Source: Lysobacterales bacterium (GTDB lineage Bacteria; Pseudomonadota; Gammaproteobacteria; Xanthomonadales; Rhodanobacteraceae). From it: a stretch of 64,000 nucleotides of DNA. The notes beneath the pieces were generated by a model. That model saw only the letters and a list, made by a program, of their open reading frames with translations, was not told where the DNA came from and searched no databases. The stretch's first letter is position 1. Each line of letters starts with the position of its first letter. Positions 36,447 to 45,098 of this stretch are shown piece by piece. Location of the stretch: positions 46,347 to 110,346 of the forward strand of contig QUBV01000002.1 in assembly GCA_014338185.1 (NCBI GenBank), written 5' to 3'. Both the position numbers and the translations under genes were made by a program.

Positions 36447-36470
36447 GGTGCGCGCAGCGAAGCGCGCGCC
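36447..36470. other. Hairpin in the subtilase leader
   Basis: GGTGCGCGC and GCGCGCGCC pair around AGCGAA, 20 bases after a TAGATT hexamer (36427-36432) that may be the -10 box. The leader to the subtilase ATG would be about 115 bases, and its ribosome-binding site is a G5 run. Confidence 0.4.
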
Positions 36471-36556
36471 GGACTTGACGCCAATGGGGGAGTTGCCGTC
36501 GCGCAGGAACAAGTCGCGGCAAGGCGCGAGATCCAATCCACATTCTTGGGGGTTCC

Positions 36557-39500
36557 ATGCAAAAGCCAATCACCACGGCCATCCTGGCCGCGATCGTCGG
36601 TGCCGGTGGGTCGCTTGCACCGATGCACGTTTCACAGGCCTCCGCTCCCGTGGCGGGCCCGTTCAAGGTGTTCGCACCGACCGCGGTGGCGCCGCGCGAT
36701 GCGCAGCTCGTCGAGAGCTACGGCCGTTTCGGCCTGTATCGCGTCGATGCATCCACGCGCGATGCGATGAAGTCGCTGTCGGCCGATGTGCAGGCCGATC
36801 CCGAAGCCGACATGCTGCTGTTCACCGCCTATCCGTTCGACACCCAGCGCGGGCAACTGCAGGCGCCGGCGCCGTTCTCGCTCAATGCGGGCAGCGGGCC
36901 GCAGCTGCAGGTGCTGCAGTTCGTGGGTCCGGTCAAGCAGCAATGGCTCGATGCGCTCGCCGCGCGCGGCATCAAGCCGGTGCAATACGTGGCCAACAAC
37001 GGCTACATCGTGTGGACCGACGCTGCCGCCCAGGCACGCCTGGCCGATCTGCGCGGCCGCGCCTCCTGGCTGCAGTTCGCCGCGCCGCTGTATGGCTTCC
37101 TCAAGGTCGACCCGACCGTGTCGGCGCACCTGACCAAGCCCGACTCCGCCAACGAGCAGATCGACATCGTGGTGCAGGTGTATCGCCACGCACAGGCCGA
37201 GCAGACGCGTGCGTTCGTCGAGAGCCTCGCGATCCTGCCGCCGGTGCAGCTCGGACCGCTCGGACCGGGCAAGCCCGACAACCACTGGGCGCCGGTGCTG
37301 GACCGCTACGACAACCTGCGCCTGACCGTGAAGGTCGGCGACATCGCCGCGATCGCCAATCGGCCCGATGTCACCTACGTCGGCATGCATTCGCCGCGCC
37401 GCATGATGGACGAGAAGCAGGACCTCATCATGGCGGGCGATTTCACGCCCGGCGCCGCTTCGATCGACTACCTGCAGATGCTGATCGATCGTGGTTTCAG
37501 CCAGAATCCGGCCGACTATCCGATCGTCGACATCACCGACAGCACGATCAATGAGGGCGGCACCGGCGTCACCGTGCTCAACACCGCCGACCCGAAGCTG
37601 CGCGTGGGCGGCAGTCCTTCCGGCGCGGTGCGCGTGGTCGCATTCAAGAACTGCTCCTCCACGCCGAGCACCTCGGTCGGTGCGATCGATGGCCATGGTT
37701 CGCTCAACGCGGGCATCGTGGTCGGCTACGACCAGACCACCGGCTCGCCCTACCAGGACAGCGATGGCCACCAGCTCGGCCTGGGCATCAACCCCTTCGG
37801 CCGCGTCGGCTCCACCGCGATCTTCGTGCCCAGCTACAGCATTTCCGCCTGTGGCAACACCGATGCCGGCGTGATCCTCGCCAACTGGCAATCGGGCGCA
37901 CGCATCAGCACCAACTCATGGGGCGCTACCATCCCGCCCACGACCTACGACGACTCCGACCAGGCCTACGACATCGGTACGCGCGATGCCGATCCGGGAA
38001 CCGCGGGCAACCAGGAGTTGATCTACCTGTTCGCGGCTGCCAACGACGGTCCCACCGCGGCCTCGGTGTCCTCGCCCGGCGCGGGCAAGAACGTGATCAC
38101 CGTGGGCGCCTCGGAGAACGTGCGGCAAGGCTGGACCGACGGTTGCGGTGTCGGCAATGCCGGTGCCGACAATGCCAATGACATCATCGACTTCTCCAGC
38201 CGCGGTCCCGCACCGGGCCAGCGCGTCAAGCCCGAAGTGATCGGTCCGGGCACCCACATCCAGTCCGGCGCGAGCAACTATCCGGGCTATAACGGCAGCG
38301 GCGTGTGCGACCAGTTCCATCCGACCGGGCAGACCATCTTCGCGGCTTCTTCGGGCACCAGTCATTCCACCCCGGCGATGGCCGGCGTGGCTTCGCTCGC
38401 CTACCACTGGATCGAACGCGGTGGCGCGGGCGCGGGTGCGGGCACGGTCGACATGATCGGCGGCAACCGCGCGCCCAGCCCGGCCGGCATGAAGGCCTGG
38501 CTCATGGCGTTCCCGCGCTACCTGACCGGAGTCGATGCCAACGACACCTTGCCGTCCAATGCGCAGGGCTACGGCATGCCGATGATCTCGGACATGTTCG
38601 ATGCCACGCCCAAGGTCGTGCTCGACCAGAGCGAGACCTTCGACAACAGCGGCGAGACGCGCAGCTACACCTGGGGCATCGCCGACAGCACCAAGCCGGT
38701 GCGCATCGCGCTGGCCTACACCGATGCGTTCGGCGCGCTCGGCACGAGTCCGCAGGTCAACAACATCGACCTCAAGGTCGAGATCGGGGGCCAGACCTAC
38801 CTTGGCAACGTGTTCACTGGCGCCTTCAGCAGCACCGGTGGCAGCGCCGACACCAAGAACAACTACGAGGCGGTGTTCCTGCCTGCCGGCACCATGGGCG
38901 ACGTCACGATCACGGTCACCGCGACCAATATCGCCGGTGATGGCGTGCCCAATTCCGGCGACGCCACCGATCAGGACTTCGCCCTCGTCTGCAGCAACTG
39001 CTCGCAGGCACCCACCTTCACGCTCAGCAGCCCCGACACGAGCGCGCAGATGTGCGCCGGCACGGATTTCCAGACCGTGGTCAACGTCGGTTCGATCCAG
39101 GGCTTCGTCGACCCGGTGTCGCTCGCGCTCAGCGGCGTTCCCGCCGGCGCGGCCGGTGCGGTGGCACCGACCACGGTGACGCCACCGGGAACCGCCGCGC
39201 TCGGCGTGGGCAACTCGGCCGGCGTCGCTGCGGGCGACTACACGATGACGCTGACCGGCACCTCCGGAACGATCGTGAAGTCACTCGACTTCGACCTGAC
39301 CTACGCCACGCTGGCACCCAATGCTCCGACGCTGGATACACCCGCCGACGGCACGCCCAACCTGAGCCAGACCCCGGTGCTGAGCTGGCAGCCGAGCGCG
39401 CAGGCGTCCAGCTATGTCGTGGAAGTGGCGAGCGATCCGAACTTCGCCACGATCGTTGCCAGCGCCACGGTCAGCGACACGACCTGGACGGTCACGCCCG

Positions 39501-40234
39501 CGCTCAATTCCAACACCCAGTACTGGTGGCGCGTGTCGTCAGCCAACGCCTGCGGTGACAGCAACAGCGTCAGCGACCGCATCTTCGGCGACGGCTTCGA
39601 TGGCGTTGCGCTGCCACCGCTCACCCAGGTGTTCTCGTTCACCACCCAGGCCCTGCCGGGCGACTGCTCGATCGGCAGCACGCAGCAGGTGCTGTGGAGC
39701 GACGGCCTCGAAGGCGATACCAGCGGCTGGGCACACAGCGGCACGCAGGACTCCTGGACGCTCGGCAGCACCTCGCACTCGGGTACCAAGGCCTGGCAGG
39801 CCAACAACTTCGGTTCGGTGTCCGACCAGCGCCTGGTCTCGCCCAGCGTCACGCTGCCCTCGAGCCTGACCGGTCTCAACCTCACGTTCTGGAACCAGCA
39901 GTCGATGGAGTCGCGCAGCGGCGGTTGCTTCGACGGCGCGATCCTCGAGGTGTCCACCGATGCCGGCGTCACCTGGACGCAGGTGCCCGGCGCGTCGATG
40001 CTGACCGACCCCTACGACGGTCCGGTCTCGACGGGCTACAGCAACCCGCTCGGCGGCAAGAATGCGTGGTGCGGCAATCCGCAGGCCTACACGCGTTCGG
40101 TGGTCGACCTGCAAGGCTATGCCGGACAGAGCGTGCGATTCCGCTTCCGCATGGCCAACGACTCGTCGCTCGCTCGCCCGAACCCGGGCTGGGCCATCGA
40201 CGACCTGCAGGTGGCCGGCTGCGCGGTCAACTGA
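36557..40234 (+). CDS. Large secreted S8 subtilase with C-terminal Fn3-like and adhesion domains
   Basis: 1225 residues. Signal peptide (about 1-29), a pro-region of about 270 residues, then the subtilisin domain with Asp328 (VDITDS), His380 (DGHGSLNAG) and Ser602 (GTSHSTPAMAG); oxyanion region FAAANDG. After it come a jelly-roll/P-like domain (about 690-810, GETRSYTWGIADSTKPVRIALAYTDAFG), an Ig-type segment, an Fn3-like domain (about 925-1000, PVLSWQPSAQASSYVVEV), the motif DRIFGDGFDG, and a C-terminal MAM/concanavalin-like domain with paired cysteines ending WAIDDLQVAGC. Likely a secreted or surface protease. The domain order resembles Xanthomonadales extracellular subtilases. Confidence 0.94.
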   Translation: MQKPITTAILAAIVGAGGSLAPMHVSQASAPVAGPFKVFAPTAVAPRDAQLVESYGRFGLYRVDASTRDAMKSLSADVQADPEADMLLFTAYPFDTQRGQLQAPAPFSLNAGSGPQLQVLQFVGPVKQQWLDALAARGIKPVQYVANNGYIVWTDAAAQARLADLRGRASWLQFAAPLYGFLKVDPTVSAHLTKPDSANEQIDIVVQVYRHAQAEQTRAFVESLAILPPVQLGPLGPGKPDNHWAPVLDRYDNLRLTVKVGDIAAIANRPDVTYVGMHSPRRMMDEKQDLIMAGDFTPGAASIDYLQMLIDRGFSQNPADYPIVDITDSTINEGGTGVTVLNTADPKLRVGGSPSGAVRVVAFKNCSSTPSTSVGAIDGHGSLNAGIVVGYDQTTGSPYQDSDGHQLGLGINPFGRVGSTAIFVPSYSISACGNTDAGVILANWQSGARISTNSWGATIPPTTYDDSDQAYDIGTRDADPGTAGNQELIYLFAAANDGPTAASVSSPGAGKNVITVGASENVRQGWTDGCGVGNAGADNANDIIDFSSRGPAPGQRVKPEVIGPGTHIQSGASNYPGYNGSGVCDQFHPTGQTIFAASSGTSHSTPAMAGVASLAYHWIERGGAGAGAGTVDMIGGNRAPSPAGMKAWLMAFPRYLTGVDANDTLPSNAQGYGMPMISDMFDATPKVVLDQSETFDNSGETRSYTWGIADSTKPVRIALAYTDAFGALGTSPQVNNIDLKVEIGGQTYLGNVFTGAFSSTGGSADTKNNYEAVFLPAGTMGDVTITVTATNIAGDGVPNSGDATDQDFALVCSNCSQAPTFTLSSPDTSAQMCAGTDFQTVVNVGSIQGFVDPVSLALSGVPAGAAGAVAPTTVTPPGTAALGVGNSAGVAAGDYTMTLTGTSGTIVKSLDFDLTYATLAPNAPTLDTPADGTPNLSQTPVLSWQPSAQASSYVVEVASDPNFATIVASATVSDTTWTVTPALNSNTQYWWRVSSANACGDSNSVSDRIFGDGFDGVALPPLTQVFSFTTQALPGDCSIGSTQQVLWSDGLEGDTSGWAHSGTQDSWTLGSTSHSGTKAWQANNFGSVSDQRLVSPSVTLPSSLTGLNLTFWNQQSMESRSGGCFDGAILEVSTDAGVTWTQVPGASMLTDPYDGPVSTGYSNPLGGKNAWCGNPQAYTRSVVDLQGYAGQSVRFRFRMANDSSLARPNPGWAIDDLQVAGCAVN

Positions 40235-40242
40235 TGTGTTTG

Positions 40243-40270
40243 GGCGTGGCGCCGTCACCGGCGCCACGCC
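40243..40270. terminator. Hairpin after the subtilase gene
   Basis: GGCGTGGCGCC and GGCGCCACGCC form a perfect 11-bp stem with a six-base loop eight bases after the stop. It precedes the intrinsic terminator, so the two work in tandem. Confidence 0.6.
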
Positions 40271-40279
40271 ATCCTTGCG

Positions 40280-40307
40280 GCCCCGTGGCGACGCGGGGCT
40301 TTTTTTT
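40280..40307 (+). terminator. Rho-independent terminator of the subtilase gene
   Basis: GCCCCG/CGGGGC stem with an eight-base loop, followed by eight T residues. Confidence 0.88.
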
Positions 40308-40379
40308 GGCCGGATTCAGCCCGAATTCAATGCGTGCTGCCGAGACTGCCGCCGATGCACGCAGCACCGACACCGCAGC

Positions 40380-40649
40380 ATGGCTGAGCCGAACCCCACG
40401 CACGCGCAGCGCCGTGCGCGCGTGCGCTGCCGCCTGCTTGCATGGCTGGTCGGCGCATGCGTGGTCGCCTCGCCGGCGCTGGCACGCGAGTTGGATGTGC
40501 AGGAGGCGATCGCGCAGGCACAGCAGCAGACCCAGGGCAAGGTGCTGGCGGTGCAGACGCTGCGCGTGGGCAAGCGCAAGATCTACCGCATCAAGATCTT
40601 GACGCCCGCCGGCCAGGTGCGCATCGTCCAGATTGCGGCCGAACAATGA
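40380..40649 (+). CDS. PepSY-type periplasmic protein upstream of PhoPQ
   Basis: 89 residues. Signal-peptide-like N-terminus (CRLLAWLVGACVVASPALA, cleavage after ALA), then ELDVQEAIAQAQQQTQGKVLAVQTLRVGKRKIYRIKILTPAGQVRIV, the beta-alpha-beta pattern of one PepSY unit. Such proteins often precede PhoP/PhoQ-type pairs in Xanthomonadales and probably modulate the sensor or proteases in the periplasm. It ends 29 bases before the response regulator gene. Confidence 0.8.
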   Translation: MAEPNPTHAQRRARVRCRLLAWLVGACVVASPALARELDVQEAIAQAQQQTQGKVLAVQTLRVGKRKIYRIKILTPAGQVRIVQIAAEQ

Positions 40650-40678
40650 CGTGACCGCATCAGCCAAAAGGACCACCC

Positions 40679-41392
40679 ATGCGTGTACTGCTCGTTGAAG
40701 ACGAAGCGCCGTTGCGCGAAACGCTGGCCGCGCGCCTCAAGCGCGACGGTTTTGCGGTCGATGCGGCCGGCGATGGCGATGAGGGCCTGTACCTCGGGCG
40801 CGAAGTGCCATTCGACGTCGCGATCATCGACCTGGGCCTGCCCAAGCTGCCGGGCATGGAGCTGGTCAAGGCCTTGCGCGAAGCCGGCCAGCGCTATCCG
40901 ATCCTCATCCTCACCGCGCGCGCCTCGTGGCAGGACAAGGTGCAGGCGCTCAAGTACGGCGCCGACGACTACCTGGTCAAGCCGTTCCATGTCGAGGAGC
41001 TGCTCGCGCGCATCAACGCGCTGGTGCGCCGCGCCAGCGGCTGGTCGCGGCCGACGCTGGAATGCGGTCCGGTCGTGCTCGACACCACCGCGCAGACCGT
41101 GCGCGTCAACGGCGGCAACGTCGACCTGACCAGTTACGAGTACAAGGTGCTCGAATACCTCATGCTGCATGCGGGTGAGCTGGTCTCCAAGGCCGATCTC
41201 ACCGAGCACATCTACCAACAGGATTTCGACCGCGACTCCAACGTGCTCGAAGTGTTCATTGGCCGCCTGCGGCGCAAGCTCGATCCCGACAACACGATCA
41301 AGCCGATCGAGACCGTACGCGGCCGCGGCTACCGCTTCGCGCTCGCGCGCAGCCAGGCGGCGGACGAAGGCGACTCCAGCGCGGGCGCCTGA
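40679..41392 (+). CDS. phoP: OmpR/PhoP-family response regulator
   Basis: 237 residues; AAGGA lies seven bases before the ATG. Receiver domain with D8/D... acidic pocket, phospho-acceptor Asp51 (IIDLGLP), Thr79 and Lys101 (LVKPF); C-terminal winged helix with TSYEYKVLEYLMLHAGELVSKADLTEHIY and the recognition-helix segment SNVLEVFIGRLRRKL. It closely follows the PhoP pattern of Xanthomonas and Pseudomonas. Co-transcribed with the sensor kinase 11 bases downstream. Confidence 0.94.
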   Translation: MRVLLVEDEAPLRETLAARLKRDGFAVDAAGDGDEGLYLGREVPFDVAIIDLGLPKLPGMELVKALREAGQRYPILILTARASWQDKVQALKYGADDYLVKPFHVEELLARINALVRRASGWSRPTLECGPVVLDTTAQTVRVNGGNVDLTSYEYKVLEYLMLHAGELVSKADLTEHIYQQDFDRDSNVLEVFIGRLRRKLDPDNTIKPIETVRGRGYRFALARSQAADEGDSSAGA

Positions 41393-41403
41393 GGAGCACG
41401 CGC

Positions 41404-42786
41404 GTGGCGCGGCCACTGTCGCTGCAGGCGCGTTCGCTCGCCGCGGCCAGCACCGTGCTCGCGGGGTTCCTCGCGCTGGCGTTCTTCGCACTCGACAACG
41501 CGTTCTACAGTGCGGCGCAGAGCGCTCTGCACGAACGCCTGCAGGGCTACATGTATGCCTATCTCGCGGCTGCCGACACCACCCGCAGCGGCGCGCTGAT
41601 CCCGCCCGAGGTCGGCCCCGATCCGCGCTTCGACCGCCCCACCACCAGCGGCCTGTACGCGGCCATCCTCGGCAACAAGATCGCCGGCTCCAAGGCCCGG
41701 CAATGGCGTTCGCCATCGGCGCTGGATCGCGACCTGCCATTCGACCAGCCGTTGCCGCGCGGCGAGGCGCGCTTCGAGGGTCCGCTCGCGACCTCGGTCG
41801 GAACCCTGTACGTACTCGCCCAGGGCGTGGACTGGCTCACCGAGGGCAAGAGCGAGCTGCACCTGACGATCTACGTGGCCGAGGACAGCGCCACGCTCGA
41901 CCAGCAGCGCGTCGCGTTCCGCCGCACGCTGCTGTTCTGGCTCGGCATCCTCGGCACCGCGCTGCTGCTGCTGCTGCTGCTCGTGCTGCGCTGGAGCCTG
42001 GCGCCACTGCGACGCGTTGCGATCGATCTGGCCGAGGTCGAGCGCGGCGCGCAGGAGCGCCTCGGCGGCGCCTACCCGATCGAGCTTCGCGGGCTCACCC
42101 GCAGCATCGACAATTTCATCGAGGGCGAGCGCGAGCGCGTCAAGCGCTATCGCAACACCTTGTCCGACCTCGCCCACAGCCTCAAGACCCCGCTCGCGGT
42201 GATGCGCAGCCAACTCGAAAGCGAGGCCGACGGCAAGACCCTGCGCTGGAACGTGCTCGAACAGGTCGGGCGCATGGACGAGATCGTCGCCTACCAGTTG
42301 TCGCGTGCCGCCACCTCGGGCCACCAGACCTTTGCCACCCCGCTGCCGATCGAACCGTATGCGGAAGAAGTGGTGCGCAGCCTGGAGAAGGTCTATGCGG
42401 GCAAGAACATCCTGTGCGAATTCGAGCTCGACGCGGCCGCGCGCTTCCACGGCGACCAGGGCGACCTGCTCGAATTGCTCGGCAACCTGCTCGAGAACGC
42501 GTTCAAGTGGGCACGGCGGCGCGTGCTGCTCGGCACCCAGGTGGTGGCGGGCGAACAACGCGCGGGCATGACCCTGTGGGTCGAGGACGACGGTCCCGGC
42601 ATCGCGGACGACCAGGTCGAACACCTGCTGCAACGGGGCGTGCGCGGCGACGAGCGCGTGCAGGGCCACGGCATCGGCCTGTCGATCGTGCAGGACATCG
42701 TCAAGGCCTACCGGGGCGAGTTGCAGGTGAGTCGCTCGCCGCTGCTCGGCGGCGCGCGCTTCAGCGTGACCTTGCCGGCACGCTGA
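41404..42786 (+). CDS. phoQ: Sensor histidine kinase PhoQ-like
   Basis: 460 residues, GTG start. Two membrane helices (about 13-32 and 174-196) flank a periplasmic domain of 140 residues; then a HAMP-like linker, H-box LSDLAHSLKTPLAVM with His258, N-box ELLGNLLENAFKWA, G-box DDGPGIAD and GHGIGLSIVQDIV. Senses envelope conditions (Mg2+, antimicrobial peptides or pH in relatives) and phosphorylates PhoP. The periplasmic acidic cluster of enterobacterial PhoQ is not obvious, so the signal may differ. Confidence 0.92.
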   Translation: MARPLSLQARSLAAASTVLAGFLALAFFALDNAFYSAAQSALHERLQGYMYAYLAAADTTRSGALIPPEVGPDPRFDRPTTSGLYAAILGNKIAGSKARQWRSPSALDRDLPFDQPLPRGEARFEGPLATSVGTLYVLAQGVDWLTEGKSELHLTIYVAEDSATLDQQRVAFRRTLLFWLGILGTALLLLLLLVLRWSLAPLRRVAIDLAEVERGAQERLGGAYPIELRGLTRSIDNFIEGERERVKRYRNTLSDLAHSLKTPLAVMRSQLESEADGKTLRWNVLEQVGRMDEIVAYQLSRAATSGHQTFATPLPIEPYAEEVVRSLEKVYAGKNILCEFELDAAARFHGDQGDLLELLGNLLENAFKWARRRVLLGTQVVAGEQRAGMTLWVEDDGPGIADDQVEHLLQRGVRGDERVQGHGIGLSIVQDIVKAYRGELQVSRSPLLGGARFSVTLPAR

Positions 42787-42795
42787 AACGCGCGC

Positions 42796-42811
42796 GGCCC
42801 GTCACCGGGCC
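42796..42811. terminator. Small hairpin between convergent phoQ and GT4 genes
   Basis: GGCCCG/CGGGCC with loop TCAC; no U-tract. Possible shared terminator for the two converging transcripts. Confidence 0.35.
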
Positions 42812-42831
42812 CCGAGTCCCCTGGATTCGGC

Positions 42832-44016
42832 TCACAGCGTCGCGAGCGCGGCGATCTCGGCCGCGAGCCGCGCACGCACGCTGTCACGGGCATAGTGCTC
42901 GAGCACATAGGCGCGCGCGCGCCGCGCCTGCTCGCCGCGGGCATCGGCATCGAGCGCGCGCACCGCGTCGATCGCAGCGTGCAGCTCGACCTGGTCATGG
43001 AACAGCCAGCCGCTGCCGCTGTCCTTGACGTGGTCGGCCAGCACCTCGCACGCGCCGTTGACGATGACCGGCGTGCCCTGCGCCATCGCCTCGAGCACGA
43101 CGATGCTCAGGCTTTCATAGGCCGAGGGGTGCACGAACGCGGTGGCTCCGGCCATCAGCGCGAACTTGCGGGCCTCGTCGACGAAGCCGAGGTAACGCAC
43201 GCCCGGTGTGGCCTGGAGGCCGAGCTTGTCGGTCCCGGTCAGCACCAGCTGCAGATCGCCACCGTGCGCGCGCCGATACGCCGCGAATGCCTCGATGAGC
43301 ATGGCGCAGCCCTTGTGGCTGTCGATGCGCCCGCAGTAGAGCAGGTAGGGTGCGGGCTCGCGCGCGGGTTCGACCGGCGCGGTCGCGACCGTCATGGCCA
43401 CGATGTTGCCGCGCTCGACCCCCCACAGGCGCGCGCCGAGCCGCCGTTCGGCCGGCGTGTTCCACAACAGCCGTGGCGCGCAGCGGCCCAGGTGTGCGAA
43501 CACGCTGAAATGGCCGGCGGGCTCGTCATGCAGGGTCGGCACGATGGCCCAGCGCCGATGGCCGAGTGCGCGCGCGCCATCGAGCGTGGTCGAGTACAGG
43601 TAGGTGAGGAACAGCACCGCGGCGTAGTCCTCGCCATGCCGCGCGAGATGCTCGACCAGGTCCGGGCAGGTCGGGCCCTGCGCGCAAATGAACTCTTCCT
43701 GCAGCGCCTCGGGCCAGCGCACGCGCACCTGGCTGCCGCGGGTGGCATCGAAATGCGCGAGCAGGCGCCGATGCAGGTCATGAAAGTAGGGGCTGCGGCC
43801 ACGCGCGACATGGAAACGGCGGATCGTCACCCCGTCGCGCCGCTCGCTGCCGACCGGCAGGTCGTTGGCCCAGCTCACGTAGTCCTGCGCGCTCGAGCTC
43901 AGCACCTCGACCTCATGATCGGCCGCGAGCAAGGTCGCGTACTGCCAGGCCAGCGCCTCGGCACCGCCGACCAGCGATTCATGACAACGCGGCACCACGA
44001 TCGCAACGCGCGTCAC
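42832..44016 (-). CDS. GT4-family glycosyltransferase
   Basis: 394 residues, GTG start. N-terminal VAIVVPRCHESLVGGAEALAWQYATLL (donor-sugar GG loop), C-terminal LLYCGRIDSHKGCAMLIEAF, then VHPSAYESLSIVVLEAMAQGTPVIVNG, the EX7E-type nucleotide-sugar site. A retaining GT-B enzyme, cytoplasmic or membrane-associated. The GTG overlaps the upstream GT stop by four bases (GTGA), so it is the last gene of the minus-strand arm of the polysaccharide locus. Confidence 0.93.
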   Translation of the reverse strand: MTRVAIVVPRCHESLVGGAEALAWQYATLLAADHEVEVLSSSAQDYVSWANDLPVGSERRDGVTIRRFHVARGRSPYFHDLHRRLLAHFDATRGSQVRVRWPEALQEEFICAQGPTCPDLVEHLARHGEDYAAVLFLTYLYSTTLDGARALGHRRWAIVPTLHDEPAGHFSVFAHLGRCAPRLLWNTPAERRLGARLWGVERGNIVAMTVATAPVEPAREPAPYLLYCGRIDSHKGCAMLIEAFAAYRRAHGGDLQLVLTGTDKLGLQATPGVRYLGFVDEARKFALMAGATAFVHPSAYESLSIVVLEAMAQGTPVIVNGACEVLADHVKDSGSGWLFHDQVELHAAIDAVRALDADARGEQARRARAYVLEHYARDSVRARLAAEIAALATL

Positions 44017-45098
44017 GACACTGCCTCCAGCACCTGGTGAAACCGTGTGCGCAGTGCGTGCGTGCTGTAGGCCTGCTGGTAACGGCGGCGTCCCGCGTCA
44101 CGCAATTCGTTGCGGAACCCTTCATCGCTGGCCAGTCGCGCGATGCTCGCCGCGTGCAGCCATGGGTCGGGTTCGGGCCACACGATGCCGCCCCCGCCGA
44201 TGGTTTCGGGCAGCGCGCTGGAGCCGTAGGCGACCACCGGCGTGCCCAGCGCCATCGCCTCGACCACGGGCACACAAAAGCCCTCATGCCGGCTCATCGT
44301 GAGAAAGGCATGGCTGGCGAGGTAGGCGGACTTGAGCTGCGCCGGACTGACCGAATCGAGCCAGCGCACGCGAGCGCCGAGGCGATGCTGGTCGATGCGC
44401 GCGCGAATGCGTTCGGTCCAGCCCTTGAGCTGCGGATCGGACTTGCCGACGATGAGCAGGCGCGCCGGGTCGCCCCAGCCATCGACCAGCGCCGCGAACG
44501 TATCGACCAGTTCGAGGTGGCCCTTGTTCGGCGCCACCCTGCCGACCATGAGCACGTTGCGCGCACCATCGCCCAGCGCATCGAGCAAGGGCAGGTCGGC
44601 CTCGATCGTGAGCAGGTCGTCGATGCGATGGAACGGCGCGAGCACGGCGCTGCGTGCCCGCGGCGCACCCGCCGCGATGAGCTCCTCGCTGTTGTAGGTC
44701 GAGCCGCCCAGATACAGCTCGCAATCGAGCCTGGCCACCTGCGGGATCTCGGCGCGACCGCGCTCGCAGGCGGCCACGTGCGCGGCCGAGTAGCCCGCGA
44801 AGAACTCCGGCGGGGTGATGTTCTGGTAGCGCACGATGCGGTAGCCGCGCGCGCGGCGCAGGATGTCCAGCGCCACCGGCCAGCCCACCGAGAACTCGTA
44901 CAGCATGAGGTCGGCAGGCCCGCCCGCGAAGTCGAGCGCCTTGTTGGGTGGATAGGTCGGCTCGGCCACGCCCAGCGCCTGGTCGCAGAAGATGCGCGTG
45001 TCGATGCCGCGCTCGCGCAGCAGGCCCGCCATCGCCAGCACATCGTTGCCGACCGCATCGCGGTCGGCGAGCACCGGCAGCAGGATCGCGGCCTTCAT
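44013..45098 (-). CDS. GT4-family glycosyltransferase, tandem paralogue 2
   Basis: 361 residues, the same length as its upstream neighbour, with collinear motifs: VLPVLADRDAVGNDVLAMAGLL, YRIVRYQNITPPEFFAGYS, LMVGRVAPNKGHLELVDTFAAL, SRHEGFCVPVVEAMALGTPVVAYGSSALPE. The last is the catalytic EX7E-like region. Four-base overlaps on both sides (ATGA upstream, GTGA downstream) couple it to both neighbouring GT genes. Confidence 0.93.
   Translation of the reverse strand: MKAAILLPVLADRDAVGNDVLAMAGLLRERGIDTRIFCDQALGVAEPTYPPNKALDFAGGPADLMLYEFSVGWPVALDILRRARGYRIVRYQNITPPEFFAGYSAAHVAACERGRAEIPQVARLDCELYLGGSTYNSEELIAAGAPRARSAVLAPFHRIDDLLTIEADLPLLDALGDGARNVLMVGRVAPNKGHLELVDTFAALVDGWGDPARLLIVGKSDPQLKGWTERIRARIDQHRLGARVRWLDSVSPAQLKSAYLASHAFLTMSRHEGFCVPVVEAMALGTPVVAYGSSALPETIGGGGIVWPEPDPWLHAASIARLASDEGFRNELRDAGRRRYQQAYSTHALRTRFHQVLEAVS

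Noticed and set aside
36557..40234. Possible toxin or contact-dependent effector because of size and repeats
   Set aside because: A complete subtilisin triad and standard secreted-protease accessory domains explain it.
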